A stretch of DNA of 33,940 bases from Pseudomonadota bacterium (GCA_039815145.1 JBCBZW010000047.1:1-33940); one strand, 5' to 3'; positions 9,105-17,293 are shown, numbered from the stretch's first letter. The notes: generated from the letters alone by a model not told the origin. Made by a program: numbers and translations.

Positions 9105-9112
9105 GTCAGCGC

Positions 9113-10054
9113 CTAGTGGTGCCAGCGCACCGGGCCCACCACGCAGGCGGGGTTCTCGCTGCCGTTGAAGACGAACGTACTGCCGAACTCGTTCACCCCG
9201 TTGCCCACGATCTCATCCTCTCCCCGGGTTCGACCGCTGAGCGCAAGGGCGAGGGGGGCGCCGGTGCGCGAGGTGGCCTGGAACGCCGTCGGTGAGCTGT
9301 CGAGGCGCGTCTGCCGCGTGGTCAGCGTGGCGCCTAAGCCGTCCACGGTGAGGCTGCCCATCTCATCGAAGCGCAGGCAGTCAGCGAAGGTATCGCCCGT
9401 GTTCGTGCGCACGCTCACGGCGAAGACGCGATCGGTCATCTCCTCCACCACCTGCGTGGCGATGGGCTCGTTGCTGTAATCGCTGTAGACCAGTTCGATG
9501 CCGTCGGGGAACTCCGGGTTCGGGACCAACCCCAGGACGCCAGCGCAGGCCTCGCCTTCACCGCAGGGCGTGAGCATGACGTCCGACACCGGCACGGGGT
9601 TGGCGATGAAGTTGAAGAACTCGCCCATCCACCAGTTGGTGCTCGGCGCGAATACGGCCAGGGAGATGCCCTCGTCGACCTGATCGCCGATGGGACCGCC
9701 GTCGATGTTGTAGGCGAAGCCCATGAAGGCGTTCTCGAAGGCCTCCATGTCGGCGACGGACTTGTCATAAACGATCGTTACCGGCGCCTCGAGGTTGAAG
9801 CCGGTGAAGGTGATCTCGGCGTAGTCCACCTCATTGCCGAAGGGCAGGCCGAAGACGTCGGAGATGAAGCGCGACACCGCGTACAGGCGACCGTCGCCGT
9901 CCAGATCGGTGCCGCTCAGGACGCCTTCGATGGTGCCGCCGCTCGAGTACCCGCCCTGCGAGTACTCGATGGTGACGGTCTCCTGGGCCAGGGCTGAGAG
10001 GCTCGCCAGCGAAGCGCAGGCGGCGAGGGCGAGCGGAAGAGAAGTGCGTGTCAT
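9113..10054 (-). CDS. Exported protein of unknown function
   Basis: I place the start at ATG 10054, which has AAGGGGGAA upstream and a clear Sec signal peptide (MTRTSLPLALAACASLASLSALA, cleavage before QE). An in-frame ATG at 10141 would bury that signal. The 313-residue product is predicted to be periplasmic or secreted. The mature part starts with a beta-rich stretch and a TDLDGDGRL loop resembling a calcium-binding turn. Four cysteines follow in TPCGEGEACAG, FADCLRF and NPACVV, probably as disulfides. No known domain is recognised. The gene diverges from the CadC-like regulator with 127 bases between them, so that regulator may control it. Confidence 0.75.
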   Translation of the reverse strand: MTRTSLPLALAACASLASLSALAQETVTIEYSQGGYSSGGTIEGVLSGTDLDGDGRLYAVSRFISDVFGLPFGNEVDYAEITFTGFNLEAPVTIVYDKSVADMEAFENAFMGFAYNIDGGPIGDQVDEGISLAVFAPSTNWWMGEFFNFIANPVPVSDVMLTPCGEGEACAGVLGLVPNPEFPDGIELVYSDYSNEPIATQVVEEMTDRVFAVSVRTNTGDTFADCLRFDEMGSLTVDGLGATLTTRQTRLDSSPTAFQATSRTGAPLALALSGRTRGEDEIVGNGVNEFGSTFVFNGSENPACVVGPVRWHH

Positions 10055-10134
10055 GTCGTGTTCCCCCTTGTGGGTGTTCGTGTTGGACGGGGGGCATCCT
10101 CTGCGCTTCCGGTCGCAGCAAGCATGAACGAGTT

Positions 10135-10159
10135 CTGACACAATGCTGTCAGTTGTGTC
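10135..10159. promoter_or_regulatory. Nested inverted repeats in the divergent promoter region
   Basis: CTGACA (10135-10140) and TGTCAG (10147-10152) form a perfect inverted repeat around six bases. GACACAA (10137-10143) and TTGTGTC (10153-10159) form a second, overlapping perfect one around nine bases. They lie between the exported-protein gene and the CadC-like gene, 23 bases before the latter's ATG. This is a good candidate operator for the regulator, by position only. Confidence 0.45.
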
Positions 10160-10181
10160 GTTGGGCCTGCCGCACTGTTAA

Positions 10182-12398
10182 ATGACTGAAGAACAAGAAG
10201 TTCTCAGATCGGGCGAAATCCTCCTGGACATCGCCGCGGAGCGTTTGGAATACGCTGGGGCCGCGCGCGAGCTTCGGCCCAAGCACCTTCGCTTGCTGCA
10301 TGCGTTGATGCGTCGACCCGGTGAGTTGCTCAGCAAGCGGGAGCTCATTGAGATCGGCTGGGGCAACGTGCCCGTCACGGACGCGGTGCTGACGACGGCG
10401 ATCAAGGAGATTCGACGCGCCCTCGGCGACGATGCTAAATCCCCCTGGGCCATCGAGAACGTCCATGCGCGCGGCTACCGGTTCCTGCCCGCCGTGCAGG
10501 CGGAGCCGCGGACTGCCGCCCCGGTCGGCGAGGCCACGCCGAGCCCGGATCGCCCATCACCGGTCTTGCCGCGCGTCGCCATCGCGGCGGCGATCGTCCT
10601 GGCCATCGCGGCCGCAGGGTTCTTCTGGCGGCCGCCGCAGCAGCAGGAGGCGCCGGCGCTGATCGCCGAGAACACGGTCCCCGCCATCGCCGTACTGCCC
10701 TTGGACGACATGTCCCCGGGCGGCGATCAGGGCTGGTTCGCCGACGGGCTCGCCGAGGAGATCCTCAACGAGCTCGCCCAGTCGACGCAGCTGCGGGTGG
10801 CCTCTCGCACCTCCGCCTTCCGCTTTCGCGGCGCCGAGCGGGACGTGCGCGACATCGCGCAGGCGCTGGGCGTCGACTACGTGATGGAGGGATCGGTCCG
10901 CACCGCCGGCGAGAAACTTCGCATCACCGTGCAGTTGATCCGCGCGGACGACGGCATCCACGTGCTGTCGAAGAGCTGGAATCGCCCCTTCGACGTCGAA
11001 CAGGTGTTCGATGTGCAGCACGAGATCTCCCAGCAGGTGCTCGAGGTGCTCAGCGCGGCGATCGGCGTGGAGGCGACACCGACGCCGTTCGCGCCCCGCG
11101 GTGACATCGACTTGAAGGCCTACGAGCAGTTCTTGCGCGGGCGCGAATTGGTGCGTACCCGCACGGCGGACGGGGTGCGCGAGGGCCTGACGTTGCTCTC
11201 GCAGTCCGTCGCGGCGGCGCCGGACTTCGCCGCCAGCCATGCGGCCCTGGCCCTGGGGCGCTTGCTGTCGGTGCAGGCCCTGAACGCGCCGATCGACGAA
11301 GCGCGCGCGCAGGCCGCGGCTCACCTGCGTACGGCCACCGCCTTGGCGCCGGAGTCGGTGGAGGCCCTCACGGCGGCGGCCCTTCTGGCCATGATGGAGG
11401 GCGATCCCGAGCGTTCCTTAAGCTTGGCCGACCAGGCCTTGAGGCGGGCGCCGAACACCGCTGAGGCGCAGTTTCGGCGCGCCGCAGCCCTCGGCATGTT
11501 GGGTAGCCCGCACGAGTCTCACGAGGCCTTCCGGCGGGCCGTGCTGTTGGATCCGCTCTCGCCGGTGATCTCCGGGGCGCTGGTGCAGGCGCACCTGTAC
11601 AACCGGGAGGAGGCGGCCGCCATCGCCCTCGCGGAGAAGATCTACCGCTGGAATCCCGAGCATGTGGCGGCCCAGTTCGCGTTGGGCTTTGCCCTCGGGC
11701 AGGTGGGGCAGTACGAGCGTGCCTACGCAATGCTCGATCGCGCCTGGCAACAGAACCCGCGAGAACCGCTGATGACCCAGCGGCGCAACGACCTCCTCTG
11801 GCGCCTCGGTGCCGACGCCTGGCTGGAGGAGTCCCCCCACGGCTGGGGCGTGCACGCGGCCGTCGCCCTGGAGCGTGGCGATCGCGCCGGCGCCATCGCA
11901 CGCCTCGATGAGAATACGGTGCTGACCTACGCTGGCATCAGCGCCTTCGATATCGCCTACTGGGGAAGCGTGTCCTCGCTCGCGCAGTCGTACGCACGCG
12001 AGAGTATCCAGCGCTTTGGCCTGACGGAGTCAAAGATTTCGCTAGGTTATACACGTCCTTTGCATCAGGCGATCTTCGTGCTGGGAATAGAGCCCGAGGC
12101 GCGGAGCCTTCGCGCCCTGATGGACGAGCGATTCGAAGGCTGGTCGCCGAGCGACGATGTGCCGCTTCGGGACGAGGAGCTGCTGGGGGCCGCCGCTTGG
12201 CGCATGCTGGAGGGTGACGCAGCGGGTGCGCTCGCTTGGCTGGAGGATGCTGCAAGGCGCGGGCGTGTACTTCGCGAACTCCGCTTGGATCCGCTCTTCG
12301 ACGATCTTCGGGAGGATGTGCGCTTCAGCAACGTGCTCTCGCGCATGGATGAGACGGCCGCAGCCATTCGTGGAGAATTGGGGTACGCGGCTCGCTGA
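10182..12398 (+). CDS. CadC-like membrane transcriptional regulator: winged helix, TM, TolB-like domain, TPR
   Basis: The product has 738 residues. Residues 1-105 are an OmpR/PhoB-type winged helix (LRPKHLRLLHALMRRPGELLS, TAIKEIRRALGDD, VHARGYRFL). A single membrane helix lies at about 130-148. Next comes IAVLPLDDMSPGGDQGWFADGL with LAQSTQLRVASRTSAF and DYVMEGSVR, the TolB-N/CadC-associated module (about 165-300). TPR-like helical pairs extend to about 560, followed by an uncharacterised C-terminal part. This is a familiar one-component regulator design: cytoplasmic DNA-binding, periplasmic sensing. The start has no evident Shine-Dalgarno sequence (CTGTTAA precedes ATG), so translation may be leaderless or weak. 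The divergent exported-protein gene and the inverted repeats between them suggest a local target. Confidence 0.88.
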   Translation: MTEEQEVLRSGEILLDIAAERLEYAGAARELRPKHLRLLHALMRRPGELLSKRELIEIGWGNVPVTDAVLTTAIKEIRRALGDDAKSPWAIENVHARGYRFLPAVQAEPRTAAPVGEATPSPDRPSPVLPRVAIAAAIVLAIAAAGFFWRPPQQQEAPALIAENTVPAIAVLPLDDMSPGGDQGWFADGLAEEILNELAQSTQLRVASRTSAFRFRGAERDVRDIAQALGVDYVMEGSVRTAGEKLRITVQLIRADDGIHVLSKSWNRPFDVEQVFDVQHEISQQVLEVLSAAIGVEATPTPFAPRGDIDLKAYEQFLRGRELVRTRTADGVREGLTLLSQSVAAAPDFAASHAALALGRLLSVQALNAPIDEARAQAAAHLRTATALAPESVEALTAAALLAMMEGDPERSLSLADQALRRAPNTAEAQFRRAAALGMLGSPHESHEAFRRAVLLDPLSPVISGALVQAHLYNREEAAAIALAEKIYRWNPEHVAAQFALGFALGQVGQYERAYAMLDRAWQQNPREPLMTQRRNDLLWRLGADAWLEESPHGWGVHAAVALERGDRAGAIARLDENTVLTYAGISAFDIAYWGSVSSLAQSYARESIQRFGLTESKISLGYTRPLHQAIFVLGIEPEARSLRALMDERFEGWSPSDDVPLRDEELLGAAAWRMLEGDAAGALAWLEDAARRGRVLRELRLDPLFDDLREDVRFSNVLSRMDETAAAIRGELGYAAR

Positions 12399-12449
12399 CT
12401 CGAGCAGAGGGCCACGCCTGTGTGGTGACTAACCATAGGATTGGGGTCA

Positions 12450-15400
12450 ATGGACGGACACTCAAGAACACTCATCGGGGTATTCCTACTCATCATTACG
12501 CTCGGGGGTGAACTCACCTGGGCGCAGGGCAGTGCCAAGGCAGATGCCCTCGACAAGCTCTATGGAGCGTGGGAGGGCTTCGCGGCCACACCAGCCAAGG
12601 GCGGATCCTCCGTGGTGCGTATTCGCCTCGATCTCCAGCCGGCTCCCGATTCGGCGCACAGAGGCGGGCGCGGTGGTCGCCCAGACCGAGCAAGCGTTCA
12701 GGCGGCAACGCCGCAAGAGCAGCGTGAGATGCGCATGCAGGGGAAGGCGTCGGCCGATTGGCGACGCCAGACGTCCCGCACGCGCAAGCTGTTCGATTCG
12801 ATCGACGACTCGGGCTACCGCTTGCAGGGCGATGAGGTTGCGGACAGCTTCTACCAGACCGTCTCGGCAACGCTGCAGGTCGAGCCGCTGTTCTATCTCG
12901 CGCCCGGCTTCGAGGAGACCGAGGTAGGTGCGCAGTTCTTCGGTCGCGTGCAACGTCAGGCAGAGCAGATCTCTGCAGAGGCCACCTTGCCCGCCATCGT
13001 CAACACCCAGACTGGCCAGCTGCGCTTTGGTCCGGGTTGGCAATGGGTGAACAAGCCGCGGGATGACGTCCTACGCCCCGCGGCCCTGAGGCTTCTCTTC
13101 GACGCTCGAGAAAATGTGCTCTTCGGTGAACTGCTCAATCCCAACACGGCTGCAGCACGCAAGAGACTCCCCACCCCTCTCCAGCCTGTGTTTTTGCCCG
13201 TCATGCTGTGGCGCCCCGGGGCGGTACCCGAAGCGTTGATGGATCGGTTAGGGGAAGAGGTCAACCTGGCCCGCGGTCGCCCGGACTACCGCCTCACCAA
13301 GGTCAATCAGCTGCGCGCCTTGCAAGCGCCTGCGCCCGACGAGGCGCAGACGGTAGACAAGGGTGAGGCAAGCGACGCGGACAACGGGCGCCGCGACGCG
13401 CGACGGCGCAAGCCCGAGCCAGCGCCCGAGGAAGATAGCGCACCCGCCGAAAGCGAGGCCCTGCAGGCGCTGCGTGCGGCCGCCGACGCCGCCAATGCCG
13501 AAGAGGTCCGGATGCAGCAGGCCTTCAAGGACGCGACCCAGGCCCGGAGCGACGCTGCGGCCGCCCGTAAGGCGGCGGAGGGCGATGCCTACGAGGCCGC
13601 CAACCAGGCGTACAAGGATGCCCAGAAGCGATACAACGAATTCAAGCGAGCGTCCGTGGCGGCGGCCAAGGAAGCGCGCGAAGCGCGCAAAGCGCTGGCG
13701 GCTGAGGAGAGCAGTAGCAGGGATGCCGCCCGCTCGCGAACCAGAGCGGACCGTGCCACGGTTAGGCAGCAGCCAACGCCACCCACACCCTCTGAAGACG
13801 AAGGCCGCCGCGCCGATAGTACGCCTGCGCTGCCCGTCCCACCGCTGACTGCCGCCACCCGGGAACGTGCATTGCCGGACGTCACCACCACGCCCGAGCG
13901 CTTGATCGCCTGGGCGTATCGTCTGGGCGAAGAGGTGCCCGAGCTGTTGGTGGACGATCAGATCGTGCTCGAGCGCTGGCCTAACGCCGGTACCAACCTG
14001 TTCAGCGACGAGGCCACGCTGGCGGCCTTCGGTCAGACGCCGGTCGAGTGGTCCGCCGGGGATCGTTGGCGAATCGTCAAGATGCTCGAGCAGTTGCGAG
14101 GCAACGGCCTGTCCCAGGAGTTCGTAGGCTGGATCGACTCGGAGTTCGAGCGCTACTTCCCTCGCACCCTGTCCCGCTACTACCTTCAGGCCCAGGCCCG
14201 TCGCTACGCCGATGGTGTCGAGGCGATGCTCGCCGAGCAACCGATCGACCAGCTGACCTTTCTGCGCCTGGCGGGTTGGGAGGAGGCGGCCGCCGACCAC
14301 CTGGCTCACCTGTGGCCTTCGCAGTTCAATGCGATCAACGGATGGATCGGCGCTTCCCGAGCCTCTCGCGCCCGGCCTGTTCTCGAGGCTCGCCTCGACG
14401 CGGCGATTGCCACCCTGGCTCAGGGGGCCGACGGGGCGAGCTTGCTCGCGGATTGGTGGCTGGCCCAGGACGGCCTCCTCGACCACATCGGCCAGGACGA
14501 TCGTAAGGCCGTGGGCAGCGAGCTCAACCGCGCGCTCGATCGTCTGCTCGATACGCACCTGAAGCCATTGACCGGCGAGATCAAGCGCCTCGGCAAGGGC
14601 CTAGACGCCGTGCTCGCCGGCAGTGCGCTCTACGCGCGGGCCCAGGCCATTACGGGCAGAGCCTCCTACCGCCCGGCCTACAAGGAGTTCATCGAGCGCT
14701 TGAACGCCCGCCGTGAGAAGGACCGCGCTGAGGCCTTGCCTCAGCTTAAGAAGCGCCTTGCCTCGATCGAGGACTTCGATGAGGTGGACGAACTCGTCGC
14801 CGACATCCTCGTCGTGCCCAGCGACTTCCGGTCGGGCTTCGGCGCCGAGGTGAGCGCTCTCGCCGATACGCGTCGGGCGGAGCTCGACGAGGCCGTGTTC
14901 TACGCCCGCTACTCGCCCCGAGAACGCGAGCTCATGGTGAAGCCCGGTGTGCTGAAGGTGCCGGGCGAGTACACGGCGCCCACGGCCGAGGAGGTGAAGC
15001 TCGCCTACTACCGCGAAATGCTCACGCTGGGCGGCATGCCCACGCCTAGGGATCCCACCAGCATCCTGCACACGGAGCCCGTGAATAAACTGTTCAAGAT
15101 GTACATGAAGGTGGTGCTCTTCGACGTCGAGGTGCTCGAGGTGAAGGAGTGGGAGGATGGCTACGCCGTGAACTTTGCCTACAAGGTGAAGATGACCCCC
15201 CACAGCGAGAACGCGAAGGAGCTCTTCAAGGAGTTGGACAGGACACCCAACCTGATGACGGCGACCCTGCGCATCATGATGGCTTATCTCGAAGCGGTTC
15301 CCTCCCAGGAGGTGCATGAGTTCAGGTTGACCGCCAGTGGCTGGCGTTCGGATACCCTGCGCAAGCAGCTCTGGGATGGCCTGGCCAGCTACTGGTCCTC

Positions 15401-15464
15401 TCAGGCGGATGCCCTGCAGCGTGCGCTGCCAAGGTACAGATTCCGCGTCATCAGGCGTTACTAG
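12450..15464 (+). CDS. Large exported protein of unknown function with internal coiled coil
   Basis: I choose ATG 12450 over an in-frame TTG at 12441. ATG is preceded by GGATTGGGG and gives a clean signal peptide (MDGHSRTLIGVFLLIITLGG, cleavage near TWA-QG). The mature product of about 980 residues has an N-terminal domain opening with KLYGAWEGFAA and an arginine-rich stretch. Around residues 330-430 an Ala/Glu/Lys/Arg-rich segment (ANQAYKDAQKRYNEFKRAS, AAKEAREARKALAAEE) is a probable long coiled coil, followed by a Pro-rich linker. The C-terminal half is mixed alpha/beta with no motif I recognise. It may be a periplasmic scaffold. It follows the CadC-like gene by about 50 bases in the same direction and could share its transcript. 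Confidence 0.72.
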   Translation: MDGHSRTLIGVFLLIITLGGELTWAQGSAKADALDKLYGAWEGFAATPAKGGSSVVRIRLDLQPAPDSAHRGGRGGRPDRASVQAATPQEQREMRMQGKASADWRRQTSRTRKLFDSIDDSGYRLQGDEVADSFYQTVSATLQVEPLFYLAPGFEETEVGAQFFGRVQRQAEQISAEATLPAIVNTQTGQLRFGPGWQWVNKPRDDVLRPAALRLLFDARENVLFGELLNPNTAAARKRLPTPLQPVFLPVMLWRPGAVPEALMDRLGEEVNLARGRPDYRLTKVNQLRALQAPAPDEAQTVDKGEASDADNGRRDARRRKPEPAPEEDSAPAESEALQALRAAADAANAEEVRMQQAFKDATQARSDAAAARKAAEGDAYEAANQAYKDAQKRYNEFKRASVAAAKEAREARKALAAEESSSRDAARSRTRADRATVRQQPTPPTPSEDEGRRADSTPALPVPPLTAATRERALPDVTTTPERLIAWAYRLGEEVPELLVDDQIVLERWPNAGTNLFSDEATLAAFGQTPVEWSAGDRWRIVKMLEQLRGNGLSQEFVGWIDSEFERYFPRTLSRYYLQAQARRYADGVEAMLAEQPIDQLTFLRLAGWEEAAADHLAHLWPSQFNAINGWIGASRASRARPVLEARLDAAIATLAQGADGASLLADWWLAQDGLLDHIGQDDRKAVGSELNRALDRLLDTHLKPLTGEIKRLGKGLDAVLAGSALYARAQAITGRASYRPAYKEFIERLNARREKDRAEALPQLKKRLASIEDFDEVDELVADILVVPSDFRSGFGAEVSALADTRRAELDEAVFYARYSPRERELMVKPGVLKVPGEYTAPTAEEVKLAYYREMLTLGGMPTPRDPTSILHTEPVNKLFKMYMKVVLFDVEVLEVKEWEDGYAVNFAYKVKMTPHSENAKELFKELDRTPNLMTATLRIMMAYLEAVPSQEVHEFRLTASGWRSDTLRKQLWDGLASYWSSQADALQRALPRYRFRVIRRY

Positions 15465-15485
15465 ATCTCATGTAGGGCCAGGCGC

Positions 15486-15515
15486 TTGTCGCACCTCCAC
15501 GAAGTCGTGTATGGT
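15486..15515 (+). promoter_or_regulatory. Candidate sigma-70 promoter for the IF-3 gene
   Basis: TTGTCG (15486-15491) and TATGGT (15510-15515) are 18 bases apart; each matches consensus at four of six positions. Transcription would start near 15522, at the first base of the following hairpin, giving a leader of about 70 bases. Confidence 0.35.
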
Positions 15516-15521
15516 CGCCCC

Positions 15522-15567
15522 CGCTTCGTTCGAGCTCCCCCATCGAGCTGATCGAAGCGCTTTGTTT
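15522..15567 (+). terminator. Hairpin with T-rich tail between the exported-protein gene and the IF-3 gene
   Basis: CGCTTCG (15522-15528) pairs with CGAAGCG (15553-15559), and inside it AGCTC (15533-15537) pairs with GAGCT (15545-15549). CTTTGTTT follows. This fits an intrinsic terminator for the upstream gene. If the promoter just before it is real, the hairpin would instead be in the IF-3 leader and could act as an attenuator. Confidence 0.5.
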
Positions 15568-15578
15568 AGCCACCCATC

Positions 15579-15583
15579 GAGGT
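15579..15583 (+). promoter_or_regulatory. Ribosome-binding site that decides the IF-3 start
   Basis: GAGGT is followed by seven bases (ACGCACC) and then ATA at 15591, in frame with the IF-3 coding region. No ATG, GTG or TTG in that frame has a comparable site, so this element points to an AUA start. Confidence 0.6.
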
Positions 15584-15590
15584 ACGCACC

Positions 15591-16133
15591 ATAGTCAACA
15601 AACCCGATTCGGGCGGGTCGCCCGTCACAACAGACCCACGACGCAACCAACGCATTCCCCACAGTCGCATCCGCCTAGTGGATTCTGACGGCACCCACCG
15701 CGGTGTCGTTACCACGGCTTCGGCCCTCGAAGCAGCCGCCGATGCCGGCCTCGATCTGGTCGAGGTCTCGCCCCAGGCCGATCCTCCCGTGTGCAAGATC
15801 ATGGACCACGGGCGCGCCAAGTACCTGGCGAGCAAGCAGCGACAATCGGCGCAAAGGCAGCGCGCATCCCCGAGCACCAAAGAGATCACCCTGCGGGCTG
15901 AGATCGCCTCGCATGACTACGAGGTGAAGTTACGTCGTGCCCGCGCTTTTCTGGCGGCGCGGCACAAGGTGAAGGTCAGCGTTAGGGTGAGGCGCCGGAT
16001 GGCGCAGCCAGCGCGAGTGGCGATGGATCTTCTGCGTCGCATGGAACTGGCGCTCGCCGAACATGGTGTCGTTGAGGCGGCGCCGTTCCATGCGGGGCGA
16101 GGGGACTATTCTCTGGTCCTGAGGCCGACGTAG
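15591..16133 (+). CDS. infC: Translation initiation factor IF-3 (divergent, stand-alone), probable AUA start
   Basis: The N-domain is clear: RIRLVDSDG, then AADAGLDLVEVSPQADPPVCKIMDHGRAKY, close to the IF-3 signature region. The C-domain follows with KEITLRAEI, HDYEVKLRRARAFL and KVKVSVRVRRRMAQP. The first standard start codon, GTG 15678, would cut into the N-domain. The frame is open to a TAG at 15567, and ATA 15591 sits seven bases behind GAGGT. That start gives 180 residues, the length of E. coli IF-3. Non-canonical starts such as AUU and AUC are known for infC and allow IF-3 to repress its own synthesis, so AUA fits the family. Unusual points: the usual rpmI and rplT genes do not follow, and the loop aligned with E. 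coli RFRGREMAH is one residue shorter. It may be a second IF-3 copy rather than the main one. Confidence 0.85.
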   Translation: MVNKPDSGGSPVTTDPRRNQRIPHSRIRLVDSDGTHRGVVTTASALEAAADAGLDLVEVSPQADPPVCKIMDHGRAKYLASKQRQSAQRQRASPSTKEITLRAEIASHDYEVKLRRARAFLAARHKVKVSVRVRRRMAQPARVAMDLLRRMELALAEHGVVEAAPFHAGRGDYSLVLRPT

Positions 16134-16172
16134 TCGCGAGATACCGCCAGCCCTCGCATCGAACATGCTCTC

Positions 16173-16202
16173 GGCTGTGCCACCACGACGGGTGGCACAG
16201 CC
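16173..16202. terminator. Perfect 12-bp hairpin between convergent genes
   Basis: GGCTGTGCCACC (16173-16184) and GGTGGCACAGCC (16191-16202) pair perfectly around a six-base loop. It lies between the stop of the IF-3 gene and the stop of the minus-strand exported-protein gene, so it probably serves as a shared terminator. There is no T-tract on either side. Confidence 0.6.
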
Positions 16203-16216
16203 TCCCTCATAGGTAG

Positions 16217-17155
16217 CTACTCAGCTCGCATCCGAAATACGCCACGGTTCATCGTCACCGTACCGCCGACGTAGCTGCGGAAGGCCGACTCGGGATCGGC
16301 GGGGTCGAGGAGAAAATCGTACTCGGTGATCGGCTGATCCGGCAGGGCCCCGTAGGTGGAGCCGTCCCAGTGCTCCGCCAGATCTACGACCAACAGCTGG
16401 TCACCGTTCTCCGTCACATCCATCGGGCAGTAGCCGAGCTCGCGCGAGAAGACGCCGTTGCCGCGGTTGTTGATCGCCAGCAGGTTCGGCACACCGCCGA
16501 AGGGCAGGGGAATGATGGTCGCGCCAGGTGCGCCGGGAGGGGTGGCGTACCAGACGGCCCAGACGGTGACGAGGGCGTTGGGGCGATAGCCGAACACGCG
16601 AATGTCGACCGCGCCCGTACCGTCGTCGCGGCAGGTCACCCGCATGAACCCGCGTACGTCGCGGAACTCGCCGAGGGTCATGGCGTCAGCGGGGATGCTG
16701 TGGGTGGTGGGGAAGGGGGCCCCCAGCGCGCCCTCGGGCGGCGCAGCGATGCGCACACCGTCGAGGAGCGTCGGCATCGGCACCTCGTTGCTGCGCCGGT
16801 TCTTCAGGCGCTCGTCGGCGTCGGGGAAGCCGTTGGCGGCACGGAAGTCCGCGTTGGTGGTGGTGGCGACCTCCTGGTCGAGGTCGTCCACGCAGCTGTC
16901 CGGCGTGAGCGGCAGGGCGTCGTTGCCGGGGTCACCCGGCGCAGTGGCGGGGTTGTGGAGCCCGATGAAGTCGAAGTGAATGTCCGGCGGCAACGGGGCG
17001 GGGAGGTTGAAGATCGGCTGGTTGCAGTCGGAGTTGAAGCCCGTGGAGGGCTTCAAGATCTCGACGTACTCGCGGTCTTCCGCGTGCACGTTGGCGGCAA
17101 CGGCCAACACGGCGAGGCCGAGGGCGAGCGAGGGAATTGTGTGAGTGGTGTGCAT
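16217..17155 (-). CDS. Exported protein of unknown function
   Basis: I place the start at ATG 17155, with AAGGA six bases upstream and a Sec signal peptide (MHTTHTIPSLALGLAVLAVA, cleavage near VHA-ED). In-frame ATGs further upstream would bury this signal. The 312-residue product begins with EYVEILKPSTGFNSDCNQP and contains SCVDDLDQE, VTCRDDGTGAVDIRVFGY and LGYCPMDV. It is probably a beta-rich periplasmic or secreted protein with disulfides. I recognise no family. It is nearly the same length as the exported protein ending at 9113, but I see no similarity between them. Its upstream region carries an inverted repeat and three short direct repeats. Confidence 0.72.
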   Translation of the reverse strand: MHTTHTIPSLALGLAVLAVAANVHAEDREYVEILKPSTGFNSDCNQPIFNLPAPLPPDIHFDFIGLHNPATAPGDPGNDALPLTPDSCVDDLDQEVATTTNADFRAANGFPDADERLKNRRSNEVPMPTLLDGVRIAAPPEGALGAPFPTTHSIPADAMTLGEFRDVRGFMRVTCRDDGTGAVDIRVFGYRPNALVTVWAVWYATPPGAPGATIIPLPFGGVPNLLAINNRGNGVFSRELGYCPMDVTENGDQLLVVDLAEHWDGSTYGALPDQPITEYDFLLDPADPESAFRSYVGGTVTMNRGVFRMRAE

Positions 17156-17242
17156 GGTTCGTCCTTGGGTTACCTTCTGGGCGGTGAACTGGGTGCGGCC
17201 GTTAGCCGCTGAGCACAGCCTCCATGAGCCAGGCGAGCGCGT

Positions 17243-17293
17243 CCTGATGGCACCCATTGGGATACCCAATGCTCACCTGATGGAAACCTGATG
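17243..17293. promoter_or_regulatory. Direct repeats and an inverted repeat upstream of the exported-protein gene
   Basis: CCTGATG occurs at 17243-17249, 17276-17282 and 17287-17293, spaced 33 and 11 bases, that is, whole turns of the helix. Between the first two lies a perfect inverted repeat, CATTGGG-ATA-CCCAATG (17255-17271). The spacing resembles tandem regulator sites. The nearest start codon is ATG 17155 on the minus strand, about 90 bases away; the RDD gene lies about 150 bases away on the other side. Confidence 0.45.

Noticed and set aside
9779-9990. Possible calcium-binding or PEP-CTERM-type protein sorting signal in the exported protein
   Set aside because: Only one DxDxDG-like turn is seen, and the C-terminus has no PEP motif, membrane helix or basic tail.
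12441-12449. TTG start for the large exported protein
   Set aside because: ATG 12450 has the better ribosome-binding site and gives a normal signal peptide.
13248-14558. Minus-strand frame of over 400 codons opposite the large exported protein
   Set aside because: No start context or domain, while the plus frame has a signal peptide and continues on both sides.
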